22,784 nt of DNA, from positions 1-22,784 of the forward strand of contig CASFRQ010000102.1 of the NCBI GenBank assembly GCA_949296785.1, given 5' to 3'. Within the stretch, counting starts at the first letter, position 1. Each line of letters opens with the position of its first letter. Source of the DNA: an uncultured Alphaproteobacteria bacterium. GTDB taxonomy: Bacteria > Pseudomonadota > Alphaproteobacteria > CASFRQ01 > SAAU01. The position numbers were made by a program, and so were the translations under genes. Under the pieces are notes generated by a model. That model searched no databases. It was not told the DNA's origin and saw only the letters and a program-made list of their open reading frames with translations. This document shows, piece by piece, positions 1 to 8,726 of this stretch.

Positions 1-3000
1 CGGTTATAAACGGATTTTATCTGGTTGGGAGAAAAGACAACATAATCATCCGCATTTAAGAGCGGTGAATTCCGCTTCTCCCTCTCTTTCTGCTCAACGA
101 CTCCGGCTATAAACTTCCTTTCTTTTCTGTTATGTAAATCTTTCAGATGGACTTTTATGTCATCATTTAAACCGGGAGATACTTTTATGTATCTGGCAAA
201 CAGTTCCTCATCACTTAATTTTACTAACTCCCTTATCTTTTTTTCATCCGGTTTGCCTAATATTTCATACGGGTCGGCAGAATCTTTTATGTTTTTTGCA
301 ATAACTCCGTCATATCCTTTGGCCAGAGCGTGCTTTGCAATATCCGTAATAGAAGGAACACTCTCTATCAAATAATTCCCTATCACCCCCATTTTCTGGC
401 CGTCAACAATCATAATTTCATTAAAGTACTTCCCTTTGTAATCTACGATAAGCGGATTTTCCATTTTCAAATAAACAGGATATGTCTTTTTACCATAAGT
501 CTGGGCAATATCTTCACGGCTTGAAAAAAAATTTCCTATCCCTTCGCTGAATGAATGAATATCCTGCGGCTTAAATACAAAAAACTCCTTGTCCGTCCCG
601 TGATACACCACCAGCGGCCGACCGTTTTCATCCACCGCTTTGCTGTCTCCAAACCATTCGTAAAAGGCGCGCAGTCCTTCTTCCGTTTTGGCTATCCGTT
701 CTCCTTGAGAGTTCCTGACTGAACGCTCTTTTCCGTCTATTTTAACCGTTTCCGCCGAATAACTGTTGACATAATCTATTAAGTCGTCTATTATAATATC
801 AGTACCGCCGGGGATGGCCACGGACTTGTTCGTGGAGATATTACCCTCGGCGGTATTTTTTCTGCCTACTTTTACATCATACGCGGCCAGGTCTTTCCCT
901 GCGTTCCCTTCAATTTCTATATCCGTTAGCTCCTGGCGGTTGTTCGCCATCTCCTTAACGGTTATCTTGACAATAAACGGTTTCCCGTCACTTTCAATCG
1001 CGTTTGCATATCTGATAATCCGGTTCGGGCTCTGATGCCGAATATCCGGCGTCTCTTTGATTTTAAACGCGCCCTTGAATATCTCCGGCAAATTGGCGAT
1101 AACTTCTTTTCCTAAAATGCCGCCGATATTCCGTCCGTCTCTTTGACTGCTTGAACTATACATTTCACTGACAGAACGGTTTGATAAACTCACCGTCTCG
1201 CCATTATCGTTTTTCAGTATGCGCACGCCGTTTTCGTTGACCTGGGCCGTTTTATCCAGTGCAGACATCACTTCTTTCAGGCTGATATCTTTACTTGTCT
1301 TCTTATCAGCAAAAAAGCGGTTGATTTCAACCGCTTTTACTTTTTCTTTCCCTCTGGCTAAAACCTCCGGACGAATGTCTTTTCTTTCAAAGTCCAGTTT
1401 TTCCCTGTCCGTTTTTTGTATCTTTTGCGCTGTCTGATAATACCCCAAAGTATCTTCCAGGCTCATCGTCCCAGATTCTGGCGCCTGCATCGTCTGCGCC
1501 GCTTTGGCCTGTTCCTGCTGCTGCATTAAAGAGCGGACATACCTTTCCTCTTCTGGCGTCAACGGCTCCAAAGCCTCGGCTTCCTCCGGGCTCATTTGCA
1601 CCGTTTGCTCTTCCGTGTCTATCTTTAACGCTTCGCTCTGGTTTTGGATGGAAAGATTGAAGTTTTCATATTCCTGTAAAGGCGTCGTGCCGGACAACTG
1701 CGCCATAGCTTCCATCCCCGCCTGCATTAAGGACGCCGCCGCTTCCGCGTTCTGCCCGCTTATTCCCGCTTTGATAAAATCCTCCCGCACTTTGCCGCGG
1801 ATATCCGTCTCGGACAACGCCCATTCTTCCGCCGCTTTTAAAGACGCTTCCCGGTCTTCGTCCGTTGCCTCTAACGCCCTCTCCAAAAACTCGTCGCTCA
1901 GCTCTTTATAGTTTTGCGCCATCTCCTTTTCATAGGAAAGCGCCATCTCTTTGGCTTTCTTAATCTGCTCCGGCTTTGCCCCTTTTTCGGTCAGGTACGC
2001 CTCTATGTCCCCCAGCCTTTTTTCCCTTATGGCGCTGTCTAACGCTCTGAAGGAGGCGGCGTCCGCCTTGTCCATCCACTCTTGCACCCATCTGGGGTCA
2101 ACGCCTAAATTTTCGGCGCGCTTTATGATTTGCCCTTTTGCCGTAAAACTTAATGCCGCTTTGCCCGTCCTTTGCGTTCCGAAGAGCAGCATCTGCGTCA
2201 CCACCGTCAGGCCGAAGCTTTCCGCCATCCTGTCAATTATCTCTTCGGCATCCGTCCCGCGGATATCCCGCATAATCAGCTCTTCGGCGCCCGTTTGCGC
2301 GGCTTCCTCCATTGCTTCGGGGACAATAAACTTAATCATTCCCTTCCACCCTTTGGACTTTAGCCCCGCGAACAAATTGTCCAGTCCGATTTTTTCAAGC
2401 CCGCCTTCCGCTATCCCCGCCGGTATCGCCCGCATCAACGCTTCATTCCCGTTCAGGCCCGCGTTCCTTGCTTCGTGATAAATCTCCGCCGCCTGAGACG
2501 CGCCATACACAAACGCCGCCGTGTTCCCGCCCATTAAACCGGCCAACCCCATGCTCATTAAAACAGAACTTGTCCCCTGTCCGGCTTCTGAAGCTATCCC
2601 ACCGTCCGGGTTGGCAATCCATTCCCTGATAAACGCGTCCGCTTTTGATAAATAATGTTCCCGCCCTTTTTGTATGCCTTTGCTTAAACGCTCTTTTTCT
2701 TCGTCGCTCGCCTCGTAAGCGTCCATCCATTTGTCTGCCACGCTGTCCGCCAACCAGGCACCTGAATTTACAATCAGGTTGGCGATAAAAGACGGCGTCC
2801 CGTACGCTACCCCTTTGGCAAACTCTTTCGGGTCTTCTTTGATGCCGACCGCCGCCTCATATCCTGTTTTCAAGAGGGCTTCCCCCATCTGATTTAAATA
2901 TTTGTTATAGTTTTCTGCCGTTTGGGCCCATACATCCATAAAATATAAATCTTCCGGATTGCCGTCTGTTATCCCTTTGACCCCGTACGCTATCGCCGCC

Positions 3001-3419
3001 GCCGGTACCGCCGCTATTGCCGACACCGACCCAATCGCCGCCTTTGCCGGAATTGACGCCGCTTTCATCGCGTCTTTGACCAGGGCCTGTTTTGCCCTTT
3101 TGCTTATCTGCCTGGTGTCTGCTTCTTTTCTCTTCTTCTCATAATCTGCTTCCGATTCCTGCCAGCTCACCCATTGCTCCCGGCTTTCCCTTTCTCCCTG
3201 CGCTTCGTTTAATATTTGCCGAAAGTCATAAGCCCCCCCTTTGACCTTCTGATATCCCGCATAGCCGTTGTAAACCTCCATCGGGTTGTTTCTGTCTTCC
3301 TTCAGGCTTTCATATCTGATTTTATCTGCGCTGTCATAAACGGACGCCTGCACAACCTTTTTCTGCTCCGGGATATAAAAACTCGTCTGTTCATCCCCGA
3401 TGATTTGTTCTTTTTCCAT
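1..3419 (-). CDS. Giant polyvalent internal virion protein with C-terminal ADP-ribosyltransferase-like domain (3' end outside window)
   Basis: The reading frame is open from the ATG at 3419 to the window edge, so at least 1,139 residues are present and the C-terminus is missing. Residues ~117-152 are Ala/Ile-rich and hydrophobic, and ~281-377 hold a second Gly/Ala-rich, helical segment. Residues ~420-650 are Glu/Lys/Gln-rich and look coiled-coil. Around 767-870 (LGKEVIANLPEIFKGAFKI onwards) is a domain resembling those called large polyvalent-protein-associated domains. From ~915 the motifs FYEWFGDSK, VVYHGT, GNFFSSREDIAQTYG, YDGVIAKN and finally VVFSPNQIKS match the ADP-ribosyltransferase domain of phage polyvalent proteins. 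The ATG overlaps the stop of the preceding gene (TAATG), indicating translational coupling. By position this is the analogue of the large ejected protein of T7-like phages (gp16). The expected role is entry into the cell with the DNA and modification of host or rival targets; this is inferred from the family, not shown here. Confidence 0.85.
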   Translation of the reverse strand, partial: MEKEQIIGDEQTSFYIPEQKKVVQASVYDSADKIRYESLKEDRNNPMEVYNGYAGYQKVKGGAYDFRQILNEAQGERESREQWVSWQESEADYEKKRKEADTRQISKRAKQALVKDAMKAASIPAKAAIGSVSAIAAVPAAAIAYGVKGITDGNPEDLYFMDVWAQTAENYNKYLNQMGEALLKTGYEAAVGIKEDPKEFAKGVAYGTPSFIANLIVNSGAWLADSVADKWMDAYEASDEEKERLSKGIQKGREHYLSKADAFIREWIANPDGGIASEAGQGTSSVLMSMGLAGLMGGNTAAFVYGASQAAEIYHEARNAGLNGNEALMRAIPAGIAEGGLEKIGLDNLFAGLKSKGWKGMIKFIVPEAMEEAAQTGAEELIMRDIRGTDAEEIIDRMAESFGLTVVTQMLLFGTQRTGKAALSFTAKGQIIKRAENLGVDPRWVQEWMDKADAASFRALDSAIREKRLGDIEAYLTEKGAKPEQIKKAKEMALSYEKEMAQNYKELSDEFLERALEATDEDREASLKAAEEWALSETDIRGKVREDFIKAGISGQNAEAAASLMQAGMEAMAQLSGTTPLQEYENFNLSIQNQSEALKIDTEEQTVQMSPEEAEALEPLTPEEERYVRSLMQQQEQAKAAQTMQAPESGTMSLEDTLGYYQTAQKIQKTDREKLDFERKDIRPEVLARGKEKVKAVEINRFFADKKTSKDISLKEVMSALDKTAQVNENGVRILKNDNGETVSLSNRSVSEMYSSSSQRDGRNIGGILGKEVIANLPEIFKGAFKIKETPDIRHQSPNRIIRYANAIESDGKPFIVKITVKEMANNRQELTDIEIEGNAGKDLAAYDVKVGRKNTAEGNISTNKSVAIPGGTDIIIDDLIDYVNSYSAETVKIDGKERSVRNSQGERIAKTEEGLRAFYEWFGDSKAVDENGRPLVVYHGTDKEFFVFKPQDIHSFSEGIGNFFSSREDIAQTYGKKTYPVYLKMENPLIVDYKGKYFNEIMIVDGQKMGVIGNYLIESVPSITDIAKHALAKGYDGVIAKNIKDSADPYEILGKPDEKKIRELVKLSDEELFARYIKVSPGLNDDIKVHLKDLHNRKERKFIAGVVEQKEREKRNSPLLNADDYVVFSPNQIKSVYN

Positions 3420-4873
3420 TATCTCATCCCTCCCGGAATCTTAAATACGACGGAGTTCATGGTGTAGTTTCCGTCCTTGTCCTTAAATACTTTGTACACT
3501 TCCCCCGCCGGCGTTTTCTTCAGCTGGAAGGCGTCCCTGTTTAAAGTATGGGTTTTCATCTTCTCCGAATCATATAAAAACTTCTCTTTGCCGATAAGGA
3601 CGCCCGCCGCCTCCCTCTCCAACAATCCGCTTTCTTTTTTCTCCAATATATCCTGGCGAATGGCCTGGGCTATCTGTTTGGCTTTCTTTTTCTCCGTTTC
3701 TTCATATGAATCTAACGCTATCCCTCTATCGTTTAAGGAAAGGTACAGCCTTTGATACGCGTACGCCTTTTCCTGCGCGCTCATCGGCAAGTCTTTCAAA
3801 ACATCCACCCCTTTGTTAAAGGCGTTCATTCCCTTAAACCACGACTTCTCCGGCTCGTAATTTTCCGCCGCCTCTATCATCCGCCCAAAAAAATCTCCGC
3901 CTTTCATCAGGCTTTCAAAATCCTTTTGGTTCAACTTGTTCTCTTTATAAAGCTGCTGTGCCTTCAACGAAAAATCCATATACCCCGCTAAATCCCCCTC
4001 CGCCTCATCTAACAAAACTTCCTTTTGCCTGTCTAAGGTTAAAAAGTTCCCCAATTGCACCGCCGCCAAAGCATTCGCTTCTTTTTCGGCTTGCTCTTTT
4101 TCTTCCTTTTTCAACCTGTCTTGTTCTTTTTTTAACAAAGCGTCTCTTCTTTTTTCCACGCTATCCATATATCTTTGCAGTTCGGCATATTCCTTGCCGG
4201 ATAATTTTTGAAAGAAAATATCATCCTGAAACTGTTTTTTTGCCTCGTCTATATCCGTCTGCGCCAACCCATAAAAATAATTTTCAATATATTGGCTTTC
4301 AAACCCTTCCAGAAGTTTTTCCGCTTCCTTTTCTCCCATCAAAGGGCCGGCGTAATCCAATATTTGCTGATACGCCGTCACATAATTAGCCAGAGCTGCC
4401 TCCTTTTGTCCCTGCGCTCCGAAACCGCGGCTCCTTTGCATCTGTATAGCAATATTTTGGCTGACATCCTGTTTGGCGTTTTCGCTTCTTTGGATAAAGG
4501 CCCATTCTTGCTTGCTTCCCTTTAATCCGTTCATTAAATTATTTGTTCTTTGCGCCCACTGGCCGCGCATCGTCGGGTCTAATTTTTGTCCATATTGATA
4601 TAATGTTTGCCTGGCTTTGGCGTCAAACTCTAACCAGGCTTTTTTATCGTCCGGGTTGGCTTGGTTTTGTAATTTATACTCCCGAAACATTTGAGCTAAA
4701 TCATTTTCCGCTTGCGCTTGCAAAGTGTCTGACTTTACTTTCTGTTGTGCCAGAAAGATATTTTTTGCCTCTTGTAAAAGAGGTTCTGCAATTTTTGCCG
4801 CCATTTCCAGGTTGTTTACTTTCTGAACCTGTCCGCCCATATATTTTCTTCTTACCGTCGGAATTTGTGCCAT
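3419..4873 (-). CDS. Internal virion (ejection) protein, coiled-coil rich
   Basis: The protein has 484 residues and is very rich in Gln, Lys, Glu and Ala, with no signal peptide or membrane segment. A strongly charged Lys/Glu coiled-coil stretch lies at about residues 235-275. It begins MAQIPTVRRKYMGGQVQ and is largely alpha-helical by composition. It lies between a gp14-like protein and the giant polyvalent protein, the place where T7-like phages encode the internal core protein gp15, and I infer that role from position and composition rather than from a sharp motif. A purine-rich Shine-Dalgarno sequence (GAGGGG) precedes the ATG. Its stop codon overlaps the next ATG by one base. It could equally be another structural component of the ejected complex. 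Confidence 0.7.
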   Translation of the reverse strand: MAQIPTVRRKYMGGQVQKVNNLEMAAKIAEPLLQEAKNIFLAQQKVKSDTLQAQAENDLAQMFREYKLQNQANPDDKKAWLEFDAKARQTLYQYGQKLDPTMRGQWAQRTNNLMNGLKGSKQEWAFIQRSENAKQDVSQNIAIQMQRSRGFGAQGQKEAALANYVTAYQQILDYAGPLMGEKEAEKLLEGFESQYIENYFYGLAQTDIDEAKKQFQDDIFFQKLSGKEYAELQRYMDSVEKRRDALLKKEQDRLKKEEKEQAEKEANALAAVQLGNFLTLDRQKEVLLDEAEGDLAGYMDFSLKAQQLYKENKLNQKDFESLMKGGDFFGRMIEAAENYEPEKSWFKGMNAFNKGVDVLKDLPMSAQEKAYAYQRLYLSLNDRGIALDSYEETEKKKAKQIAQAIRQDILEKKESGLLEREAAGVLIGKEKFLYDSEKMKTHTLNRDAFQLKKTPAGEVYKVFKDKDGNYTMNSVVFKIPGGMR

Positions 4874-4884
4874 TTTATCCCCTC

Positions 4885-5463
4885 TTATCCGTTAAACATC
4901 CCGTTAAAGATAGACACATTTGCACCACCGGACTGACCTGTCACATCATAAAAACTACCGTTATTTATTGCGACATTCCCGCCGGCTGTGGCGGCTGTTC
5001 CCGGTATGTTAAAAATCTGATATCCGCTTTGGCTCATACCGGCATATGTCCCGCCTGAGGCATAGGCCCCCGCTTCCAAAGCATTCCCCGTCCCCGAAAA
5101 TCCGGATGCCGCAGTTGCCCCCGCGTTCACTAATGACCCCAACAAATTCCATCGGGCGCTTTTCTTCTGGTTTTTAATTGCTTGATTATAATCGCTCTTA
5201 ATCGCCTGTATGTCTTCAAGCCCCTGTATATAGGTGTCATTGACAACGGCTTGCGGCGTTCCTTCCAATTCCAAGCCGTTTTGGATATAATTCACCCGTT
5301 GACGGCTCGCCAGCTGGATAATCTCATCCGCTCTTTGTTCCGCCGCCTGCGCGCCTTGTTTGGCTAACGCTCGCGCCTGGCTTTTTGACTGGTTAAACTG
5401 TCCTATCCCCTGCGCTGCCTTTGCCGCCGCCAAGGCTAATAATGCCATCGTCATCGGTTCCAT
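4885..5463 (-). CDS. T7 gp14-like internal virion protein
   Basis: The protein has 192 residues, close to the 196 of T7 gp14. It starts with an Ala/Leu-rich hydrophobic helix (residues ~4-20), then a long charged helical section with QNGLELEGTPQAVVNDTYIQ around residues 61-80. It ends in a Gly/Ser/Asn-rich tail. In short-tailed phages such proteins are packaged in the capsid and help build the channel that carries DNA across the cell envelope. The position, between the nozzle gene and two further internal-protein genes, supports this. A good Shine-Dalgarno sequence (AAGGAGAA) lies upstream of the ATG. The similarity is one of size, order and composition, so the assignment is probable rather than certain. 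Confidence 0.65.
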   Translation of the reverse strand: MEPMTMALLALAAAKAAQGIGQFNQSKSQARALAKQGAQAAEQRADEIIQLASRQRVNYIQNGLELEGTPQAVVNDTYIQGLEDIQAIKSDYNQAIKNQKKSARWNLLGSLVNAGATAASGFSGTGNALEAGAYASGGTYAGMSQSGYQIFNIPGTAATAGGNVAINNGSFYDVTGQSGGANVSIFNGMFNG

Positions 5464-5478
5464 TTACTTCTCCTTTTT

Positions 5479-7491
5479 TCAAGAAAAATCAATATTGTAT
5501 TGCAACATTGTTAAATTCACCGGCAACGGCAAATCCTGCTTAAAGAAAATGCATTTATGCTCGTTCGTATCATCCGGCGCCGTCCTTTTTTCGTCTCCGT
5601 CCATCGGAAGAGGCGGCAAATCCAAAAAACCTCCCGGCGAAAACATCTGTACTTCTTGCATTCTGTTAATGTCCGTTCCGATTTTACATCCCCCCGACAT
5701 CACGAAACGCAAAATAAATTCGCTAATTCTTTTTTTGCTCGTCTGATAATTCTTTCCGCCGTCCGCCATTCCTATGTTGAAAGTTTTAAAGAAACCTTCA
5801 TATCCAAACCCGGCAACAAGGGAAGTAATTTCCCTGTCAAACCCTATTTTTCCGTCCGTAACTGTAAAATCCCCCAAATATCCGCCGTCTGCCACAACGC
5901 GAATATTTTTCCCTTCCCAATCGTCTAATCCGCCGATTTCAATAAAAGTAATATAAAATGAATCATAGCTTTCAGGATAATATCCATCGCTTAAAACTTC
6001 TATCTTGCAAACTTTGCTGCCTAACACCTGTTTTATTTTGAACCACCCGTATTCTTTTCCCGTTTTTGTCTTAAAGACGATGCATCTTCCTTCCATAGCC
6101 GTCTCAAAAACATCATCCGCCGCTGTCGCTTGCTCCCCTGAAATGGTAATGTTTATGTTTTTCAATAAAGAAAACCTGCTTGAATTGTCCAAGTAACAAC
6201 AACTTTTCAAATCCTCTGCAATCAGGCGGTTGAAATACCTTTTATCCGTATCTTCTTCAAAATATTCTGTCTGATAAAAATTGTGAAATTCCGTGAAGGG
6301 TGATATTTTTTCAATATACTGAACGCCAAATCTCTCCACCTGAATGAACAAGTCGTCTTCGCCGTCCGGTCTTGTTACCGAACAAATGCAATTGATATTT
6401 CCCTGCGTTTGCGTCGGGAAAAATCCGTTAATCCCCTCGCTTTGATTATACACAAAGTATAACAGTTGCCCCGTTTCCAAAAGACAATAAATCAAATTGT
6501 TTTCATCTCTTTTATAAACAATTTGCTTTAATTTTCCCCGCGTGCAATCATACGCCGCCAAATTTAAATCAAAAGAGGTAAATTTCTCCGTCAACAGGTC
6601 ATAATCAAACGCATAAACCCTTCTTTGGTCTGCTCCTATATAAAACAGCATATTGTCTTTTAAGGCGGGCGCTGATGGATACACCCCTTCATAGTTGGCT
6701 AAAGTGGAATCAACTTCCGTGCTTGTAATTGCCGTATCGTACCCGCCTCCGTTAATCAGCGTCATCCCTTCGGGATTTCCGACATACAGATTTGTCCTTC
6801 CGCTGGTTAAAAAGCTAATAGGGTCGCAAATCTCTGCTAAAGTCAGCTTTAAGGCATCCTCCGGCTTAATATCGCTTTCGGGAATGGTAAAATAATCATA
6901 TTCCACCGTTTTGGAACCATACACATCCATCGGTTTTTTTTCAAAACCTGCGTACCATAATCTTCCCGAATAAAAACAACAACAGGAAGGGAATCCCGTT
7001 TCTTCAAAGTTAATACCCGACGGAACGACATTTTCTATTGTGAAAACATTTGCGGCCGTTCTTTTTAATTTTTTTGGGTTTATCCCGTTCGTCGTTAAAT
7101 ACATTACATCGGCATTCTGAGCTTTTCTTAATGTTTTGGCTTGCGCTAAGGTAATGCCGGTATCCAATTCTATCGGGTTGCCGCCATCGCCTAAAACATA
7201 TCCGAAGTTTCCCGCCGCGTCATAAGTGTAAAATCTCAGCTTTCCTTCCGTAAATTCCAATAAGTAAGATTGTTCCGTGTTAAATTTAAATTCCGTTAAA
7301 AATGCTTCCTCTCCTCCTCTTGTTTCGGAAACATATTCAAATCCCGTGCGAAACTTTAAATTCCCCTGATAGTTTGAAAAGAAATTCCGGCTCACTTCAA
7401 ATCCATTGTGATAAAAGCCTAGGTCAAACCGTCCGTTTAAAGAATGGTCAATCATCCCTTTCACAAAATTATTAATTACTAACTGTGTCAT
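5479..7491 (-). CDS. Tail nozzle protein, T7 gp12-like (tail tubular protein B)
   Basis: The protein has 670 residues. Its N-terminus has the pattern typical of podoviral nozzle proteins: FVKGMIDHSLNGRFDLGFYH, then a segment about a field of Asn/Phe with EVSRNFFSNYQGNLKFRTGF, then SYLLEFTEGKLRFYTYD. These correspond to the conserved start seen in many T7/P22-like tail tubular B proteins, where the protein forms the distal tube of the short tail through which DNA leaves. The remainder is beta-rich with many Gly/Tyr/Phe residues, as expected for the beta-propeller-like body. The start is fixed by AAGGAAGG six bases upstream of the ATG, inside the end of the adaptor gene, and the two genes are separated by one base (TAAAATG). 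The two are therefore very probably made as partners. Confidence 0.85.
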   Translation of the reverse strand: MTQLVINNFVKGMIDHSLNGRFDLGFYHNGFEVSRNFFSNYQGNLKFRTGFEYVSETRGGEEAFLTEFKFNTEQSYLLEFTEGKLRFYTYDAAGNFGYVLGDGGNPIELDTGITLAQAKTLRKAQNADVMYLTTNGINPKKLKRTAANVFTIENVVPSGINFEETGFPSCCCFYSGRLWYAGFEKKPMDVYGSKTVEYDYFTIPESDIKPEDALKLTLAEICDPISFLTSGRTNLYVGNPEGMTLINGGGYDTAITSTEVDSTLANYEGVYPSAPALKDNMLFYIGADQRRVYAFDYDLLTEKFTSFDLNLAAYDCTRGKLKQIVYKRDENNLIYCLLETGQLLYFVYNQSEGINGFFPTQTQGNINCICSVTRPDGEDDLFIQVERFGVQYIEKISPFTEFHNFYQTEYFEEDTDKRYFNRLIAEDLKSCCYLDNSSRFSLLKNINITISGEQATAADDVFETAMEGRCIVFKTKTGKEYGWFKIKQVLGSKVCKIEVLSDGYYPESYDSFYITFIEIGGLDDWEGKNIRVVADGGYLGDFTVTDGKIGFDREITSLVAGFGYEGFFKTFNIGMADGGKNYQTSKKRISEFILRFVMSGGCKIGTDINRMQEVQMFSPGGFLDLPPLPMDGDEKRTAPDDTNEHKCIFFKQDLPLPVNLTMLQYNIDFS

Positions 7492-7492
7492 T

Positions 7493-8104
7493 TTATGCCT
7501 TCCTTGAAAAAGGGACCATCCCCGCCCGTCTTGCCATTAAAGACGACCTTGAAATCCTTATCGGTTTGTTTTCCTGGGAATCAACGGAACAAAATTCCAT
7601 TATCTTTTGCGGCAATAAACTTTCTATCATCTGTAAAGTCTGCGGGTTTTCCTTTAACTCCTGGCATATATCTTTGGCTAAAAACCAGGAAAAACACGAA
7701 ACAAAATCATCTGTAAACTTAGATATGTCTTTTTCATCATAAATAAAACGGACCGGCAATCCGTCTTCAAATTTTTCATTGATAAGGATATGCCCGTCCT
7801 CTATCGCGTAATCGTTTCTCTGTTCATATAAATTCCCGACGCCTATTACTTTCAAACAATCATGATGATACATATACGCGTATTCATACCCGAACGCCGG
7901 TTCATATGAGGCGTCCAGCGCCCATCTTCTCCTTTTTTTTGCAAACGACGGCATTAACTGTCTTAATGCTGTTTTTCTTGAAACATCATACCATTTGGCG
8001 CAAACGATTTCTGTTTGTTTTGACGGGTTGTCTATGTTTTCGCAACTTCCCATATCCCCTAATCTGGAAAGTGCCAGATTGCATATTTCTTCTTTGGAAT
8101 TCAT
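7493..8104 (-). CDS. Head-to-tail adaptor, T7 gp11-like (tail tubular protein A)
   Basis: The protein has 203 residues, close to T7 gp11 (196). The N-terminus (EEICNLALSRLGDMGSCENI) followed by CAKWYDVSRKTALRQLMPSFA is the signature of the gp11/gp4-like adaptor family, which sits between portal and nozzle and starts the tail. The central section (residues ~75-135) contains a Tyr-rich beta region ending RFIYDEKDISKFTDDFVSCF, also usual in the family. It lies directly upstream of the nozzle gene. A stem-loop terminator separates it from the capsid and decoration genes, so it probably needs transcription that passes that terminator or starts after it. Confidence 0.85.
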   Translation of the reverse strand: MNSKEEICNLALSRLGDMGSCENIDNPSKQTEIVCAKWYDVSRKTALRQLMPSFAKKRRRWALDASYEPAFGYEYAYMYHHDCLKVIGVGNLYEQRNDYAIEDGHILINEKFEDGLPVRFIYDEKDISKFTDDFVSCFSWFLAKDICQELKENPQTLQMIESLLPQKIMEFCSVDSQENKPIRISRSSLMARRAGMVPFSRKA

Positions 8105-8143
8105 CGTTTAACGCCTCTTTTAAATTAAAAAAATTCATAAAAT

Positions 8144-8180
8144 AAGGGCGCTTTTAATCCCTTAAAAACGCCCCTTTTTT
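8144..8180 (-). terminator. Stem-loop terminator after the capsid/decoration genes
   Basis: Arms AAGGGCG (8144-8150) and CGCCCCTT (8169-8176), extended by TTTT/AAAA around an 8-base loop with small bulges, form a GC-based hairpin. On the minus strand it is followed by a T-rich stretch (TTATTTTATGAATTTTTTT). It lies between the decoration-protein stop (8190) and the adaptor start (8104). T7 has its main late terminator in the same place, just after the capsid gene. Confidence 0.6.
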
Positions 8181-8189
8181 CTTTGGATT

Positions 8190-8717
8190 TCAGTCTTGCT
8201 CAATATAAATATCAAGCTCTACATCACCCGTTCCTGCTCCGACCGCGGCCGCCTTAACGCCTACGGCATAACCGCCCGCCGGAAAATTCCCGTTCGTATC
8301 CCCTGACAATTCGGCCAATGTCTTTACCTTGTCAAATGACGCGATATTCGCTCCCAAAATATCCACATTGCCTAAAGCTGTCGCCAAAGACTGCCCGTCC
8401 GCCAAACAATCGCCGTCAATTTCTTCATAGGTAACCGGCGAATAGGTTTCCCCTTCCTCCGGCGCTGCAAAGTTGGCTTTTGTTTTATAAAGGCCGATAT
8501 CCACGGAAACACCCGTCATCGCTGTCGTTCCTTTTGGCGTCATAATTCGCACAATCCTGGCGCCGGCCGGAATACCGTCGGCTAAGATGAAAACATCGTT
8601 CGCCTGTGTGCCGGACGCTATGGAAAATTTTGCCTGCACCACCCGGCGGACCTTCCCGACTGAAAAAGCCGGATTTAAAGGCGCCGCTTCGTGAAAGGCA
8701 TTGATTGAAGTAACCAT
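8190..8717 (-). CDS. Putative capsid decoration / minor head protein
   Basis: The protein has 175 residues, is acidic, rich in Ala, Gly, Val and Thr, and looks mainly beta-stranded. It contains IPAGARIVRIMTPKGTTAM (residues ~49-67) and ends in alternating polar and hydrophobic residues (TGDVELDIYIEQD). No signal peptide, membrane segment or catalytic motif is visible. It directly follows the major capsid gene by nine bases and has a strong Shine-Dalgarno sequence (AGGAGGAAGAA). Small beta-rich proteins encoded at this spot are often capsid-stabilising or decoration proteins, and that is what I infer. I recognise no family by sequence. The terminator just downstream suggests it is made at capsid-like levels. 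Confidence 0.55.
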   Translation of the reverse strand: MVTSINAFHEAAPLNPAFSVGKVRRVVQAKFSIASGTQANDVFILADGIPAGARIVRIMTPKGTTAMTGVSVDIGLYKTKANFAAPEEGETYSPVTYEEIDGDCLADGQSLATALGNVDILGANIASFDKVKTLAELSGDTNGNFPAGGYAVGVKAAAVGAGTGDVELDIYIEQD

Positions 8718-8726
8718 TTCTTCCTC

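Noticed and set aside
2443..2730. A leftward 95-residue Arg-rich reading frame.
   Set aside because: It lies wholly within the long open frame of the polyvalent protein in another frame and is a shadow created by its codon use.
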